A stretch of 64,000 nt of DNA from Nitrospina sp. (GCA_018653085.1 JABIAY010000049.1:54335-118334), one strand, 5' to 3'. Shown: positions 15,549-24,851, numbered from the stretch's first letter. The notes: generated by a model not told the origin, from the sequence alone. Program-made: numbers and translations.

Positions 15549-15588
15549 AAAAAAAAGCCCGGTGCGGACCGAAGTCCACACCGGGCTT
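15549..15588 (-). terminator. Intrinsic terminator downstream of the TIGR02001-like gene
   Basis: On the minus strand AAGCCCGGTGTGGAC pairs with GTCCGCACCGGGCTT, with one mismatched pair, then runs into eight or more T residues. It lies 22 bp beyond the stop of the gene at 15610-16383. Confidence 0.85.
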
Positions 15589-15609
15589 GATAAAACTTGG
15601 GTAAAAAAA

Positions 15610-16383
15610 CTAGAAGCTTCGTGAAACCCCAAAAATTACGGTATCATCAGCACCGGTAGGTTTGTCCGATGTTGTTAAATCCGTATCAACATAAGTTACA
15701 TTCAGGTCAAATCCGTGGGTGGAATAATTCAGTCCAGCACTCCAGTCCACATAATCACGACCAGCGTCAACGCCACCCGTTCCATATGCGGCCGAATCCG
15801 TTGTCCATTGGCGTCCTACATGAAGTGCTAACCCAAAACCATGTCGCAATGGAACATCTGCATCATAACTCATGTAGAGTGCATTGCCTGTTGCACCAAA
15901 AAACTCAGGGGAGTAATTGAGGGAACCGCTGAGAGAAAGTAGTTCCCATGCATACCCCAAGCCAACTTTGTATTCAAAAAAGTCATATTGCAGGGAATCG
16001 TTTGCACCCGGGTAGGCGTAATAAACGAATCCAAGGTCAATGTCTACACCATAATATTGCCGTGCGACACCGCCGTAAATATCGAACTCAGTATTGCCTT
16101 GGTCGGTATCTCCAAAGTCAACATTGGAACCCCAGATGCCGAGGTAGTAACCTTTTTCGTGGGACCAGTCAAAACTTCCCTGAATAGCCGGGTGATCATC
16201 ACTTTGATCAAGTCCACGATATCTATATTCGGTAACGAATGCCATAGACCCTGAAAAACTGCCTGGAATGAGGTTGGCATCTTCTGCCTGAGCCTGACTA
16301 ACAGGTCCAGCAGAAAACATCATACTTAATACCAAAAGTGTTGAAAGTGCCGACTTTAGCATGAACGAGGTTAAAATCCTCAT
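15610..16383 (-). CDS. Outer-membrane protein of the TIGR02001 (TorF-like) family
   Basis: A 257-residue secreted beta-barrel. The signal peptide covers residues 1-33 and ends AQA. The mature part begins SGSMAFVTEYRYRGLDQSDDHPAIQGSF when read across the start, matching TIGR02001 proteins, where an F-x-S-x-Y-x-x-R-G-x-S-Q stretch opens the barrel. The chain ends in SRSF, the aromatic C-terminus recognised by the Bam complex. Alternating polar and aromatic residues dominate throughout. Some relatives have been proposed as porins, but no substrate is known. It has its own terminator and stands alone. Confidence 0.8.
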   Translation of the reverse strand: MRILTSFMLKSALSTLLVLSMMFSAGPVSQAQAEDANLIPGSFSGSMAFVTEYRYRGLDQSDDHPAIQGSFDWSHEKGYYLGIWGSNVDFGDTDQGNTEFDIYGGVARQYYGVDIDLGFVYYAYPGANDSLQYDFFEYKVGLGYAWELLSLSGSLNYSPEFFGATGNALYMSYDADVPLRHGFGLALHVGRQWTTDSAAYGTGGVDAGRDYVDWSAGLNYSTHGFDLNVTYVDTDLTTSDKPTGADDTVIFGVSRSF

Positions 16384-17026
16384 ACGGGTTCTCCCTTCCT
16401 AATCAATTTTGAACGTTGGTTGTCGAAACAGGTTTTTAATTCTATCTAAAGCGATTATTTCACTAAGGTAATAAGTGTAATTAAAGTTAATGAAACAATA
16501 GGTTATAGGTGCTTAAAAGTCAACTATATAAAAAAACCTTGCGGGAAACTGCAAGGGATTAGCCTTGTTAAAATTATTTTTAGTCGAAATTGTAGCCGAT
16601 TCCCAGAATGAAGTAAAATGCGAGTACCGCTTAGTGACCCTCCATTACTCATAGTCTTCAATTTTTATACCAATATGGGAAAAGAAGATTTATGAATGCG
16701 GGAAACCTGGTTAAATGCTTTAATAACAATTATTTATGTGCGAATTTTTTGCTGTTGCGATATAATGAAGACCCGGATGGGTAGAAGCGGAGTGCTTGAT
16801 TGTCGAGCAATGGCTTCTAAAAATTGCTACAAAATGCATCAAAAAAACAATGTTTCTTTTGGGTTTGGGTTATGAAAGCGGTCATTGATTAACGTTGACT
16901 TATGTCAATAATATGACTGTAATAGGGAAAATCATTCCTGAGGTTTATCAGGACGGGCTTGGGAGGAAATCTTTTAACCCTTTTTAAAATAATGATTTAC
17001 CTGTTTTTAGGTGGATGTGGTCAGGT
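16384..17026. other. AT-rich intergenic region between divergent genes
   Basis: About 640 bp with no convincing gene in either direction. It contains a small hairpin, CCTTGC facing GCAAGG at 16537-16556, and several short ORFs without binding sites. The right end leads into the sigma-54 promoter of fliL. No tRNA-like fold was seen. Confidence 0.5.
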
Positions 17027-17043
17027 TTGGCATACAAATTGCT
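17027..17043 (+). promoter_or_regulatory. Sigma-54 (RpoN) promoter upstream of fliLMN
   Basis: TTGGCATACAAATTGCT matches the YTGGCACGNNNNTTGCW consensus at the -24 GG and -12 GC with the required 10-bp spacing. The predicted start near 17055 gives a leader of about 65 nt before fliL. Confidence 0.75.
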
Positions 17044-17119
17044 GAATATTGGGAGAAAACAAATAAGTCCCTGAATCTTAACGTTTAAATTATTCTTACT
17101 GGGGGCGGGAGATCGATTT

Positions 17120-17644
17120 ATGGCAGAAGAAGAGGATATACTAGACGAACTCGAGGCGGCGGAAGCAACTGCTGGCAAAAAGCCTATCGGCATGATCATA
17201 GGCATCATAGTCGGCCTGCTGGTATTGGGCGGTGGCGGTTATTACGCTTATATCAATTTTTTTCAGGAAAAGCCGGTTGAGGAGAAGCCCGCTGAAGGCG
17301 AGGAAGCCAAAGAGGAGGCACCCGAAGAAGAAGACGTTAACCTGGGTGTCATGTTTCCGATGGATCCATTCGTTGTCAATTTGGCCGGCAGTGAAGGCAA
17401 GCGCTTTCTTAAAGTTACGATTTCCCTGGAATTGAGCACCCCGGAAGTTCATGTGGAGATAAAGGAAAATATCCAGAAAGTCACCGATTCCATTTTGGTT
17501 CTGCTTAGTAGCAAGGCATTTGAAGATGTCTACTCCGTGCAGGGCAAGTTCAAACTCAAGGATGAGATCACCACTCGTGTGAACCGGTTTCTGGTAGTGG
17601 GACATATTAAGGATGCATACTTCACTGAATTTATTATTCAGTGA
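17120..17644 (+). CDS. fliL: Flagellar basal body-associated protein FliL
   Basis: FliL is a single-pass inner-membrane protein that surrounds the stator and supports motor torque. The 174 residues show a short acidic cytoplasmic N-terminus, one membrane helix at about 20-45, a Glu/Lys/Pro-rich linker (50-75) and the periplasmic stomatin-like FliL domain with FPMDPFVVNLAGSEGKRFLK. The acidic linker is long for the family. It is the first gene after the sigma-54 promoter and precedes fliM by 39 bp. Confidence 0.93.
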   Translation: MAEEEDILDELEAAEATAGKKPIGMIIGIIVGLLVLGGGGYYAYINFFQEKPVEEKPAEGEEAKEEAPEEEDVNLGVMFPMDPFVVNLAGSEGKRFLKVTISLELSTPEVHVEIKENIQKVTDSILVLLSSKAFEDVYSVQGKFKLKDEITTRVNRFLVVGHIKDAYFTEFIIQ

Positions 17645-17683
17645 TACAATTAATAAAAGTTATTCAGAAGGCATGAGTCAGTT

Positions 17684-18667
17684 ATGAGTGAGGTTCTATC
17701 ACAGGGTGAAGTAGATGCCTTATTAAGAGGTGTCGGAGACGGTGAAATTGAAACGGAGACGGATGAAGCACCGGAAGAAGTTTCCGGTATAGTCCCTTAC
17801 GATCTCACCAGCCAGGAAAAAATCATTCGTGGCCGACTTCCAACCCTGGACATCATTAACCAGATGTTTTCCCGGTTGTTCCGGAATACGTTTTCCACTT
17901 TGATGCGCAGATCCGTGGATGTTAGCACGGTTTCTACAGATACGATTAAGTTCGGGGATTTTCTACGATCTCTCCCTGTTCCTTCCAGTTTGCATATTTT
18001 CCGTATGGAGCCTTTGCGCGGTCATGGTTTGATCGTTGTCGAAAGCAAACTGGTTTTCGCAGTGGTCGATACTTTTTTTGGTGGGTCCGGGGTCAAAGAG
18101 GCCAAGATCACCGGTCGGGATTTCAGTGCCATCGAAATCAGGATGACCAAGAGCGTTATATTGAGCGTTCTCGAAGATTTGGAAAAAGCCTGGCGGCCTG
18201 TGCATACGGTAACCACAAACTTTGTCCGCTCGGAAGTTAACCCGCAGTTTGCGGCGATTGTTCCCCCGACCGATATCGTACTGGTTATCCTGTTCGAGAT
18301 TGAAATGGAAAACATTTCCGGGACGTTGACAATTTGTCTTCCTTATGCGGCCATTGAGCCGGTAATTCCAAAACTTAAAGCCCAGTTCCAGAGTGAAGAG
18401 ATCGAAGTGGATCAGGTTTGGGTCCGCAGGCTCAGAACAGAGCTTTTAACTACCGAAGTTGAAATAATCACGGAGTTGGGTGCTACGGAGATTACCCCCG
18501 AGGAGCTTATGGATTTCAAGGTGGGGGATACGATTATTCTGGGCAATGATGTTACCGATCCATTAATTTTGAAAGTGGAAAACAACCCTAAATTTAAAGG
18601 TTTCCCCGGTGTTTCACGAGGAAACAAAGCCGTACAGATAACCGAAGTGATCGAAAGGGAAGGATAA
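17684..18667 (+). CDS. fliM: Flagellar motor switch protein FliM
   Basis: FliM forms the middle layer of the C-ring, binds phosphorylated CheY and sets rotation direction. The 327-residue protein starts MSEVLSQGEVDALLRGV, the CheY-binding segment. The central CheC-like domain follows from about residue 45, and a C-terminal SpoA/FliN-like domain occupies about 250-325. Length is normal. It is followed after 4 bp by fliN, consistent with translational coupling. Confidence 0.97.
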   Translation: MSEVLSQGEVDALLRGVGDGEIETETDEAPEEVSGIVPYDLTSQEKIIRGRLPTLDIINQMFSRLFRNTFSTLMRRSVDVSTVSTDTIKFGDFLRSLPVPSSLHIFRMEPLRGHGLIVVESKLVFAVVDTFFGGSGVKEAKITGRDFSAIEIRMTKSVILSVLEDLEKAWRPVHTVTTNFVRSEVNPQFAAIVPPTDIVLVILFEIEMENISGTLTICLPYAAIEPVIPKLKAQFQSEEIEVDQVWVRRLRTELLTTEVEIITELGATEITPEELMDFKVGDTIILGNDVTDPLILKVENNPKFKGFPGVSRGNKAVQITEVIEREG

Positions 18668-18671
18668 GATT

Positions 18672-19055
18672 ATGGAAGATGAATCCGCAAAAGAGGATTT
18701 TGAAGCTCTGGAAGATATCGAGGATATTGACGCTGGGGAAGACGCTGATGATGGCTTGGATGAGGCAGGCGAATCCGCAGTTCCAAGTGGAGAAACCAAA
18801 AGCCTGGACCTCATTCTTGATATCCCCCTGACCGTTTCCGTGGAACTTGGCCGAAGTAAAATGTTGATCAATGATCTCCTGCAATTGGGGCAGGGGTCGG
18901 TGATAGAGCTGACCAAGCTGGTAGGTGAGCCTTTGGAAGTTCTGGTCAATCAAAAGCTCGTGGCCCGTGGCGAGGTGGTAGTGGTCAACGAAAAGTTTGG
19001 TGTGAGATTAACCGATATCGTTTCACCCATGGAGCGCGTGCAGTCTCTGGCATAA
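18672..19055 (+). CDS. fliN: Flagellar motor switch protein FliN
   Basis: FliN forms the base of the C-ring and assists export. The 127 residues comprise a very acidic N-terminal third (about 1-45) and the SpoA domain beginning LDLILDIPLTVSVELGRSKM, with LGQGSVIELTKLVGEPLEVLVN and ARGEVVVVNEKFGVRLTDIV, all standard. Its stop codon lies inside the left arm of the following hairpin terminator. Confidence 0.96.
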   Translation: MEDESAKEDFEALEDIEDIDAGEDADDGLDEAGESAVPSGETKSLDLILDIPLTVSVELGRSKMLINDLLQLGQGSVIELTKLVGEPLEVLVNQKLVARGEVVVVNEKFGVRLTDIVSPMERVQSLA

Positions 19056-19082
19056 ACCGGGTGCTTTGATAGCCCGGTTTTG
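19054..19082 (+). terminator. Hairpin terminator after fliN
   Basis: AAACCGGG (19054-19061) pairs with CCCGGTTT (19073-19080), followed by only a short T run, so termination may be partial. It separates fliLMN from fliOPQR-flhB, which has its own sigma-54 promoter. Confidence 0.6.
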
Positions 19083-19201
19083 CCTGAGTCATTTTTCCTC
19101 TGAATATTCCTGCCTGTAAAAACATTGCTGGTATTACACTCCATTCTGTTACACAAAGAAAATTCCTAAAAAAACTGCGTTTGCCTGAAATTTATTTCAT
19201 T

Positions 19202-19218
19202 TAGGTACAACCTTTGCA
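19202..19218 (+). promoter_or_regulatory. Sigma-54 promoter upstream of fliO
   Basis: TAGGTACAACCTTTGCA keeps GG at 19204-19205 and GC at 19216-19217 with exactly 10 bp between, plus the TTTGCA -12 box. The -24 box is less perfect than in the fliL promoter. Start codon of fliO is 68 bp downstream. Confidence 0.65.
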
Positions 19219-19285
19219 ATTTAACGTTTTAAGGAAAAACTTGTCGGTTTTTTGACGAAACTTGAAACAAGCAAGGGTGCTTAAA

Positions 19286-20569
19286 ATGAAACATGCTTTA
19301 AGAATTCAACTTCTGGTTGGGATTTTTTTGTTTTCCCTCACCACTCTGGTTGGGGCCTACGAAAAATGGGATTCCCTTAATCTTTTAAAGAATGTGACGA
19401 CCAGCAAAGTGGGCGACGGGTTTATTGTTCGGCTCGAGTTTGAGAAGCCTGTTGGCGACTACAGGGAGCCGGTATTTTTTGATAAATCAGTTCAAATTGA
19501 TTTTCCTCTGGCATTTACTAAGCCCGCTAAAAAATATTTTCCTGCTGACAGTTTTTCCACCACAAAGGTATTTGCCGCTCAATTCGATGCGGAAACTTTG
19601 CGCATTCGATTCCTGAAAAAAGATAAATCCGATGACCTCCAGGGCCGGTTCCATCTTGCCCGACAGGGACGATTTGTGGTTGTTCGTCTTGACCAGGCAG
19701 GGCCTGTTCCAAACACGAATTCCACCACCATTGTTAAAAGTCGAGAATCCGATGACCTGATGAGCGAGGACGAGCTAGCGGTTTTTCTGGCCCGGGCTTC
19801 TGCAAAAATCCGGGCGCAGAAAAAAAAGAAAACCCTGGTCACTGAAAAGTTGAAAGAAATATCAGCACCTGCTCAAAGCAGAAAGACAGAAAAAGTAGAG
19901 AAGGTTGCGGATATTAAAGTGACCCGGGCTGGAATGGGGGTAGAGCCGATCGTTGATCGAATAAAAAAAGCCGCTAGGGAGAACTCCAAACCTGAAGAAG
20001 ACACAGCAAAATCCAAAAATGATCGTTCTGCGAAGAACCTGTTTTCCTTAAAAGATTCCAAACCAACAGGAAAACCTATTGAATTGATTCCCTCTGGTTT
20101 AAAGATGTTTTCAATGCTTGCCGTGGTTCTTGGAGTTATGTTCCTTCTGTTTTTTGGTTTTAAAAAGTATGTGTTGAAAAACACAATGTTTGGTGGCGGG
20201 GAAAAACTGGTGAATGTTCTGGGTAGTGGGTTTTTGGGGCCCAAAAAAAATATTGTTTTGGTTGAAGTCGCAGGTGAGGTGCTGGTGCTTGGAATGTCGC
20301 AGGATAATATTTCGCTACTCACCAATATAACTGACCCGGAAAAGATAGAGGAAATTAAATCTAAAGGCGGAAAAGGGGGCAGTGGGTTGAATTGGAATCC
20401 TGGAAGCCACCCGCCAGAAGAAACCCGCGCACCTGTAGGGAAAGCGGCGTTTTCAAATTATATGAAACAGTTTTCTGGCTCTGAAAAAACCAGCAAGAGT
20501 AAATCAGTGGCCGATGTGACGGCGCAGATCAAACAGCAAATGGGCAGGTTTAAAACCGCAAGAGCATGA
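19286..20569 (+). CDS. fliO: FliO-type flagellar export protein with an extra N-terminal AMIN-like domain
   Basis: FliO assists assembly of the FliPQR export gate. The C-terminal part is typical: a membrane helix around MLAVVLGVMFLLFFGFKKY and the short cytoplasmic FliO domain with VNVLGSGFLGPKKNIVLVEV. At 427 residues it is far longer than usual FliO. A signal sequence is followed by a periplasmic domain of about 120 residues with an AMIN-like beta pattern, then a charged, basic linker. ATG 19286 is chosen; an in-frame TTG at 19262 would spoil the signal peptide. Position directly before fliP supports the call. Confidence 0.85.
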   Translation: MKHALRIQLLVGIFLFSLTTLVGAYEKWDSLNLLKNVTTSKVGDGFIVRLEFEKPVGDYREPVFFDKSVQIDFPLAFTKPAKKYFPADSFSTTKVFAAQFDAETLRIRFLKKDKSDDLQGRFHLARQGRFVVVRLDQAGPVPNTNSTTIVKSRESDDLMSEDELAVFLARASAKIRAQKKKKTLVTEKLKEISAPAQSRKTEKVEKVADIKVTRAGMGVEPIVDRIKKAARENSKPEEDTAKSKNDRSAKNLFSLKDSKPTGKPIELIPSGLKMFSMLAVVLGVMFLLFFGFKKYVLKNTMFGGGEKLVNVLGSGFLGPKKNIVLVEVAGEVLVLGMSQDNISLLTNITDPEKIEEIKSKGGKGGSGLNWNPGSHPPEETRAPVGKAAFSNYMKQFSGSEKTSKSKSVADVTAQIKQQMGRFKTARA

Positions 20570-21324
20570 ATATGAAAATACCCAGTCTACTTTTAATTCT
20601 CATAGTTCCGGTACTTCTGATTGGTGGGAGTGCTCCCGCAGAGGCGATACCGCTTCCTTCCATTCAATTCGGAATGGAAGACGTGGAAGACCCTGGAAAA
20701 GTTTCCAGCGCTCTGCAGATTCTGTTCATGCTCACAATCTTGACGCTGGCTCCATCGATCCTGATTATGACGACGTCTTTTGCCCGGATCATTATCGTAT
20801 TATCTTTTCTCCGTCAAGCAATGGGCACGCAACAAACCCCGCCAACGCAGATTCTAATTGGATTGGGTTTATTCCTGACTCTTTTTGTGATGGGACCAAC
20901 CTGGGGAGAGATCAACGAGAGAGCCTTGCAGCCGTATTTGAATGAAGAAATATCGCAGATGGATGCATTGAAGCTGGCAGAAGCTCCCATCAAGCGTTTT
21001 ATGTTAAAGCAAACCCGGGATAAAGACCTTTCACTGTTTGTGAATTTGGGCGATGGACAGTCTGTGAATAATGAAGAGGTAGAAATTCAGTCCTTGATTC
21101 CCGCATTCATCATTAGTGAATTGAAAACGGCGTTTCAGATCGGGTTTTTGATTTATATTCCTTTCCTGATTCTGGACATGGTTGTGGCTAGCATATTGTT
21201 GTCTATGGGAATGATGATGCTGCCTCCAGTTTTAATTTCTCTTCCATTTAAATTGATGCTGTTCGTGATGGTGGATGGTTGGTATCTAACCGTGGGTTCG
21301 CTGGTCAGAAGTTTTGGAGGATAA
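20566..21324 (+). CDS. fliP: Flagellar type III export gate protein FliP
   Basis: FliP builds the export gate core with FliQ and FliR. The 252 residues start with a cleavable signal peptide ending near AEA, then the FliP hallmark LTLAPSILIMTTSFARIIIVLSFLR, TPPTQILIGLGLFLT and the C-terminal pair of helices with MMMLPPVLISLPFKLMLFV. The start overlaps fliO by 4 bp. Length and motifs are standard. Confidence 0.98.
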   Translation: MNMKIPSLLLILIVPVLLIGGSAPAEAIPLPSIQFGMEDVEDPGKVSSALQILFMLTILTLAPSILIMTTSFARIIIVLSFLRQAMGTQQTPPTQILIGLGLFLTLFVMGPTWGEINERALQPYLNEEISQMDALKLAEAPIKRFMLKQTRDKDLSLFVNLGDGQSVNNEEVEIQSLIPAFIISELKTAFQIGFLIYIPFLILDMVVASILLSMGMMMLPPVLISLPFKLMLFVMVDGWYLTVGSLVRSFGG

Positions 21325-21330
21325 ATAAAT

Positions 21331-21600
21331 ATGACCCAGGCATTTATTATTGATTTTGCGATGGAAAGCATCAAAACCACCCTGTTGTTATCTGCGCCCA
21401 TGCTGGGGTTTGGGCTGGTGACCGGTCTTGCAGTCTCTATTTTCCAGGCGGTTACTTCGATTCAGGAATTGACCTTGACCTTTATTCCGAAAATCCTGGC
21501 CGTGTTTTTGTCTGTCCTGTTGTTTTTTCCCTGGTTGATGGAATTGATGATGACCTTCACTTCCAAAGTTCTCATAAACTTTCCTGAATATATTCAGTAA
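21331..21600 (+). CDS. fliQ: Flagellar export gate protein FliQ
   Basis: An 89-residue protein with the two FliQ helices (about 15-40 and 50-75). The conserved F-Q-A-x-T-S-I-Q-E-x-T-L stretch joins them, followed by FIPKILAVF. Six bp separate it from fliP and its last base overlaps the first base of fliR. Confidence 0.97.
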   Translation: MTQAFIIDFAMESIKTTLLLSAPMLGFGLVTGLAVSIFQAVTSIQELTLTFIPKILAVFLSVLLFFPWLMELMMTFTSKVLINFPEYIQ

Positions 21601-22376
21601 TGGATATTTTCAATCTCAATTATGCTGAGTTTGAAAGGTTCCTGTTTGTATTTTTCAGAGTCGGGGCACTGATTCTTTTTGTTCCAGTTTTGGGGAGTCG
21701 GCAGGTTCCTACAAGTATGAAAATCGGATTCATACTCTTTCTCTCTATCTTGATTTTTCCGCTGGTGCAGGGCCGCCCCTTGCCAGAGCCACGAGGGGTT
21801 CTGGAGCTGTCAACTTTTCTCATTGCCGATGTGACCATTGGTCTGGGCATTGCCTATGTTGCCCGTCTTATTTTTGCGGCGGTTCAGGTCGCCGGAACCG
21901 TTGTGGATTTTCAAATGGGTTTCGGGGTGGTGAATGTTATTGACCCGCAAACCGATACACAGGTTTCCGTCACCGCGCAGTTCCATAATATTCTGGCGGT
22001 ACTGATTTTCCTGGCTGTTGATGCTCACCATTTTATCATTCAGGCAATTGTCGACAGTTTTTTTATTATTAACCCCGCAGAGATTAGCTTTGCCAGCCTC
22101 ACTCCAGAATATATGCTTCGTCTTTTCACAGGAACTTTCACCATTGCAGTAAAAATCGCGGCTCCCATCATGGCCATTCTTTTCTTTCTCAGCGTTGGGC
22201 TGGGTCTGGTGGCCAGAACGGTTCCTCAGATGAATGTTTTTATTGTAGGTTTTCCTCTGCAAATTGGAGTGGGACTTTTAATGGTTGGTCTGTCCATATC
22301 TTTTTTCAGTCTTCTTGTTCAGCAACAAATGTATGAACTTCCCGGCAAGTTCATAGGTTTTTTGCAAACATTATAG
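21600..22376 (+). CDS. fliR: Flagellar export gate protein FliR
   Basis: A 258-residue protein with six or more membrane helices, the third component of the FliPQR gate. FFRVGALILFVPVLGSRQVP, VVDFQMGFGVVNVIDPQTDTQVS and FIVGFPLQIGVGLLMVGL are typical FliR segments. It overlaps fliQ by one base and is followed by flhB after 15 bp. Confidence 0.96.
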   Translation: MDIFNLNYAEFERFLFVFFRVGALILFVPVLGSRQVPTSMKIGFILFLSILIFPLVQGRPLPEPRGVLELSTFLIADVTIGLGIAYVARLIFAAVQVAGTVVDFQMGFGVVNVIDPQTDTQVSVTAQFHNILAVLIFLAVDAHHFIIQAIVDSFFIINPAEISFASLTPEYMLRLFTGTFTIAVKIAAPIMAILFFLSVGLGLVARTVPQMNVFIVGFPLQIGVGLLMVGLSISFFSLLVQQQMYELPGKFIGFLQTL

Positions 22377-22391
22377 ATCGGATAGCGTGCC

Positions 22392-23459
22392 ATGGCCGAA
22401 GACAATAAAGACCAAAAAACTGAAGAGCCATCATCCAAGCGCATTACCGATAGCGAGGAAAAGGGTAATTTTGCCCATAGTCGTGAGGTCAATTCTTCAT
22501 TCGTTCTTCTTGCGGCTCTTCTTGGTTTTATGATCACAGGGGAGCAAAGTACCCGCAACCTGATGGGCTCCTGGCATACCATGATTGCCGAAGCCGGGAC
22601 CCTGCAACTGACTTACGAAGAACTATACAACGTCACAGCAAATTCCATGCAAGGGTTTGTAAGGATCGTCGGCCCTTTCCTTGTGCTCATCATGTTTGGG
22701 GGTGTTCTATCCAACCTGATACAGATCGGGGGTTTGCGTTTTTCTACACATCCATTAATTCCCAAATTTAGCAAGCTGAGTCCGCTGAAAGGCTTTGGCC
22801 GAATTTTTTCAAAAAATACTGTGATGGAGTTGTTTAAATCCCTTTTTAAAGTTGGGATCATTACAACTCTCTCCTATTTCACCATAAAGTCGCATTGGGA
22901 GGAGATTCCTCCTTTGATGGGACTGGGTGTGGGGCAAATCCTTTCCTTCATGGGGTTTGTTGCGTTGGAAATCATTTTTCAAATCTTGTTGATGATGATT
23001 TTTCTTTCCCTGCTTGACTTAGCGTTCCAACGTTTTACCTACCGCGAAAATCTTCGTATGACCAAACAGGAGGTCAAAGAAGAAAGAAAGGAGACGGACG
23101 GTAATCCGCAAATCAAACAACGCATTCGAACGGCGCAAATGGAGATGGCGAGAAAACGTATGATGGCGGCTGTTCCTGATGCGGATGTGGTGGTGACCAA
23201 CCCGACTCATATTTCTATTGCGATCAAATATGATCCTGAAAAAACTTCGGCTCCTGCGGTGGTCGCCAAAGGCGTAGGACCCATTGCCATGCGCATTAGA
23301 GAAATTGCCAAGGAGCACGGAGTGCCTCTGGTGGAAGACAAACCTCTGGCGCGTACTTTGCACAAAACCGTGGAGATTGGACAATTGATCCCGGCAAGTC
23401 TTTATAAAGCGGTGGCGGAGATTCTGGCTTATGTTTACAAACTTAAAAACTTTTCTTAG
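22392..23459 (+). CDS. flhB: Flagellar export switch protein FlhB
   Basis: FlhB switches export from rod/hook to filament substrates after self-cleavage. The 355 residues have a basic N-terminus, four membrane helices and a cytoplasmic domain with the autocleavage motif NPTH in VVVTNPTHISIAIKY at about 273. The linker MTKQEVKEERKETDGNPQIK is also standard. It closes the fliOPQR-flhB block; the next gene lies on the opposite strand. Confidence 0.98.
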   Translation: MAEDNKDQKTEEPSSKRITDSEEKGNFAHSREVNSSFVLLAALLGFMITGEQSTRNLMGSWHTMIAEAGTLQLTYEELYNVTANSMQGFVRIVGPFLVLIMFGGVLSNLIQIGGLRFSTHPLIPKFSKLSPLKGFGRIFSKNTVMELFKSLFKVGIITTLSYFTIKSHWEEIPPLMGLGVGQILSFMGFVALEIIFQILLMMIFLSLLDLAFQRFTYRENLRMTKQEVKEERKETDGNPQIKQRIRTAQMEMARKRMMAAVPDADVVVTNPTHISIAIKYDPEKTSAPAVVAKGVGPIAMRIREIAKEHGVPLVEDKPLARTLHKTVEIGQLIPASLYKAVAEILAYVYKLKNFS

Positions 23460-23468
23460 CCCATAATA

Positions 23469-24851
23469 TTATGAATTTTTCTGAGGCTGAAAATAGGAGA
23501 GCACCAAAGCAGGCTCTGATTTTGAGATGGATTGAAAGTCTTTATTATAAGGTTTACTCCACATCAGTTTGATTCCGTTTCCTAAAGTATCCACTCCATA
23601 ATAAATATAAGGTCCTGTTTCCGCATCGGTGACTACGGTTTGGGTTTCCAGTTGGCTGAACAGGTTTGTGAGTTTCTCGGCCGATTTATGCAAAATAGCC
23701 TGGTCCACTTTAGAATGATCCGGGTGGCCCCATATCACATCAACCCGGCTCAGGGTTTGGTTCAGTGAAGAAAAATAGTAATGAACCCAGGCTTTCCCGT
23801 TTTCAGGGTCCAGCGTCAAAGACGCAATGGTCAAAATGCGCTGACCGGATTCTGGATCTCTCCGCTTTTCAATTTTGTTTTCAGGCAGACCGAAGTCAGT
23901 CTCGATTGCTTTGACTACCTGCTCTTCACCCATGCCAAATTGTGCGAGACGGAACCCCTTTACAATTCCTGCCCGGATTTTTTTCGGCATTAGCGGAGGT
24001 GGTGAGCCTGGCGATGGCCCCTCTTTCATGGTAGGAGGAGTCACTGTAGGTTCTGGGGCAGGCGGAGCGGTCGCTTCTTTATGCGTCACCGGTTCTTCTT
24101 TTGGGGTGAGAGGAGGCTCTTCATCAGCAATGTGGACCTGGATGTTCCCAAACTCACGGATGTGCTTCGTGGTCAACCTGACCAGGCTTTTTCCTTCCAT
24201 ATCCCAAGCGTAAACCCCTTCTTTGATGTGGTGTACTGGTTTGCCATTGACGAACACATGCTTCGGTTCCGCCTCTTTTTTTACGAAGGGAATGCTTTTT
24301 ACCGCATGCAAGATGGTGGAACTGACCGAATGGTCATCGGGTCCGATTGCCACTTCCACCATTCTTTCATCAATGATGGTAATTTCTTCTTTTATATTTT
24401 GTGGAAGGTTCTGGAGATACGCGGAAGAGGGTCCGGCAGGGTCCTGTTCCTCCAACAATGTAGTCCCTTCTTCGGGAACATGGATGCGGATGCTCCCAAA
24501 CTCACGGATGTACTTTGTGGTCAACCGCACCCGATAACTGCCTTCCCGATCCCAGGTATATAGTCCTTTGCTGAAATGGTGGACCTTTTCTTTGTTTACA
24601 AACACGATCTCTGGTTCCCCTTCTGCGCCAACGTAAGGGATGCTCTGCACCGCGTCCAGGATGTTACAGCTGACCGAGCGGTTGTCAGGTCCGGTTCCGA
24701 CCTCGACTGTGTGGTCATCGATGATTTTTATTTCTTCACGTTTAGGGCCTGGAAGCGAGTTGTGAAACGAGTTTCCTGATACCGGCAAAGCGGAGGTAAG
24801 GAAAATAAGAAGTGCGATGAACCCGGTTTTATAAAACTGAAATGTTTTCAT
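23469..24851 (-). CDS. Secreted tandem-repeat protein of unknown function
   Basis: A 460-residue protein with a signal peptide (1-26). Two copies of a domain of about 100 residues follow (about 37-133 and 150-247). Each runs from an EIKIIDD/EITIIDE opening through FVN-x-x-x-VHH and a YTWD/YAWD segment to an EFG-x-I-x-(V/I)HI-type end. A proline-rich linker (250-290) leads to a C-terminal domain with RLAQFGMGEEQVVKAIETDFG, which resembles small stand-alone secreted proteins of unknown role. It lies antisense between flhB and flhA, inside the flagellar cluster. No export or flagellar motif is seen, so a motility role is only a possibility. Confidence 0.7.
   Translation of the reverse strand: MKTFQFYKTGFIALLIFLTSALPVSGNSFHNSLPGPKREEIKIIDDHTVEVGTGPDNRSVSCNILDAVQSIPYVGAEGEPEIVFVNKEKVHHFSKGLYTWDREGSYRVRLTTKYIREFGSIRIHVPEEGTTLLEEQDPAGPSSAYLQNLPQNIKEEITIIDERMVEVAIGPDDHSVSSTILHAVKSIPFVKKEAEPKHVFVNGKPVHHIKEGVYAWDMEGKSLVRLTTKHIREFGNIQVHIADEEPPLTPKEEPVTHKEATAPPAPEPTVTPPTMKEGPSPGSPPPLMPKKIRAGIVKGFRLAQFGMGEEQVVKAIETDFGLPENKIEKRRDPESGQRILTIASLTLDPENGKAWVHYYFSSLNQTLSRVDVIWGHPDHSKVDQAILHKSAEKLTNLFSQLETQTVVTDAETGPYIYYGVDTLGNGIKLMWSKPYNKDFQSISKSEPALVLSYFQPQKNS

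Noticed and set aside
16384..17119. tRNA or small RNA gene in the AT-rich gap
   Set aside because: No cloverleaf arms or terminator consistent with an RNA gene were found by eye; only a short hairpin.
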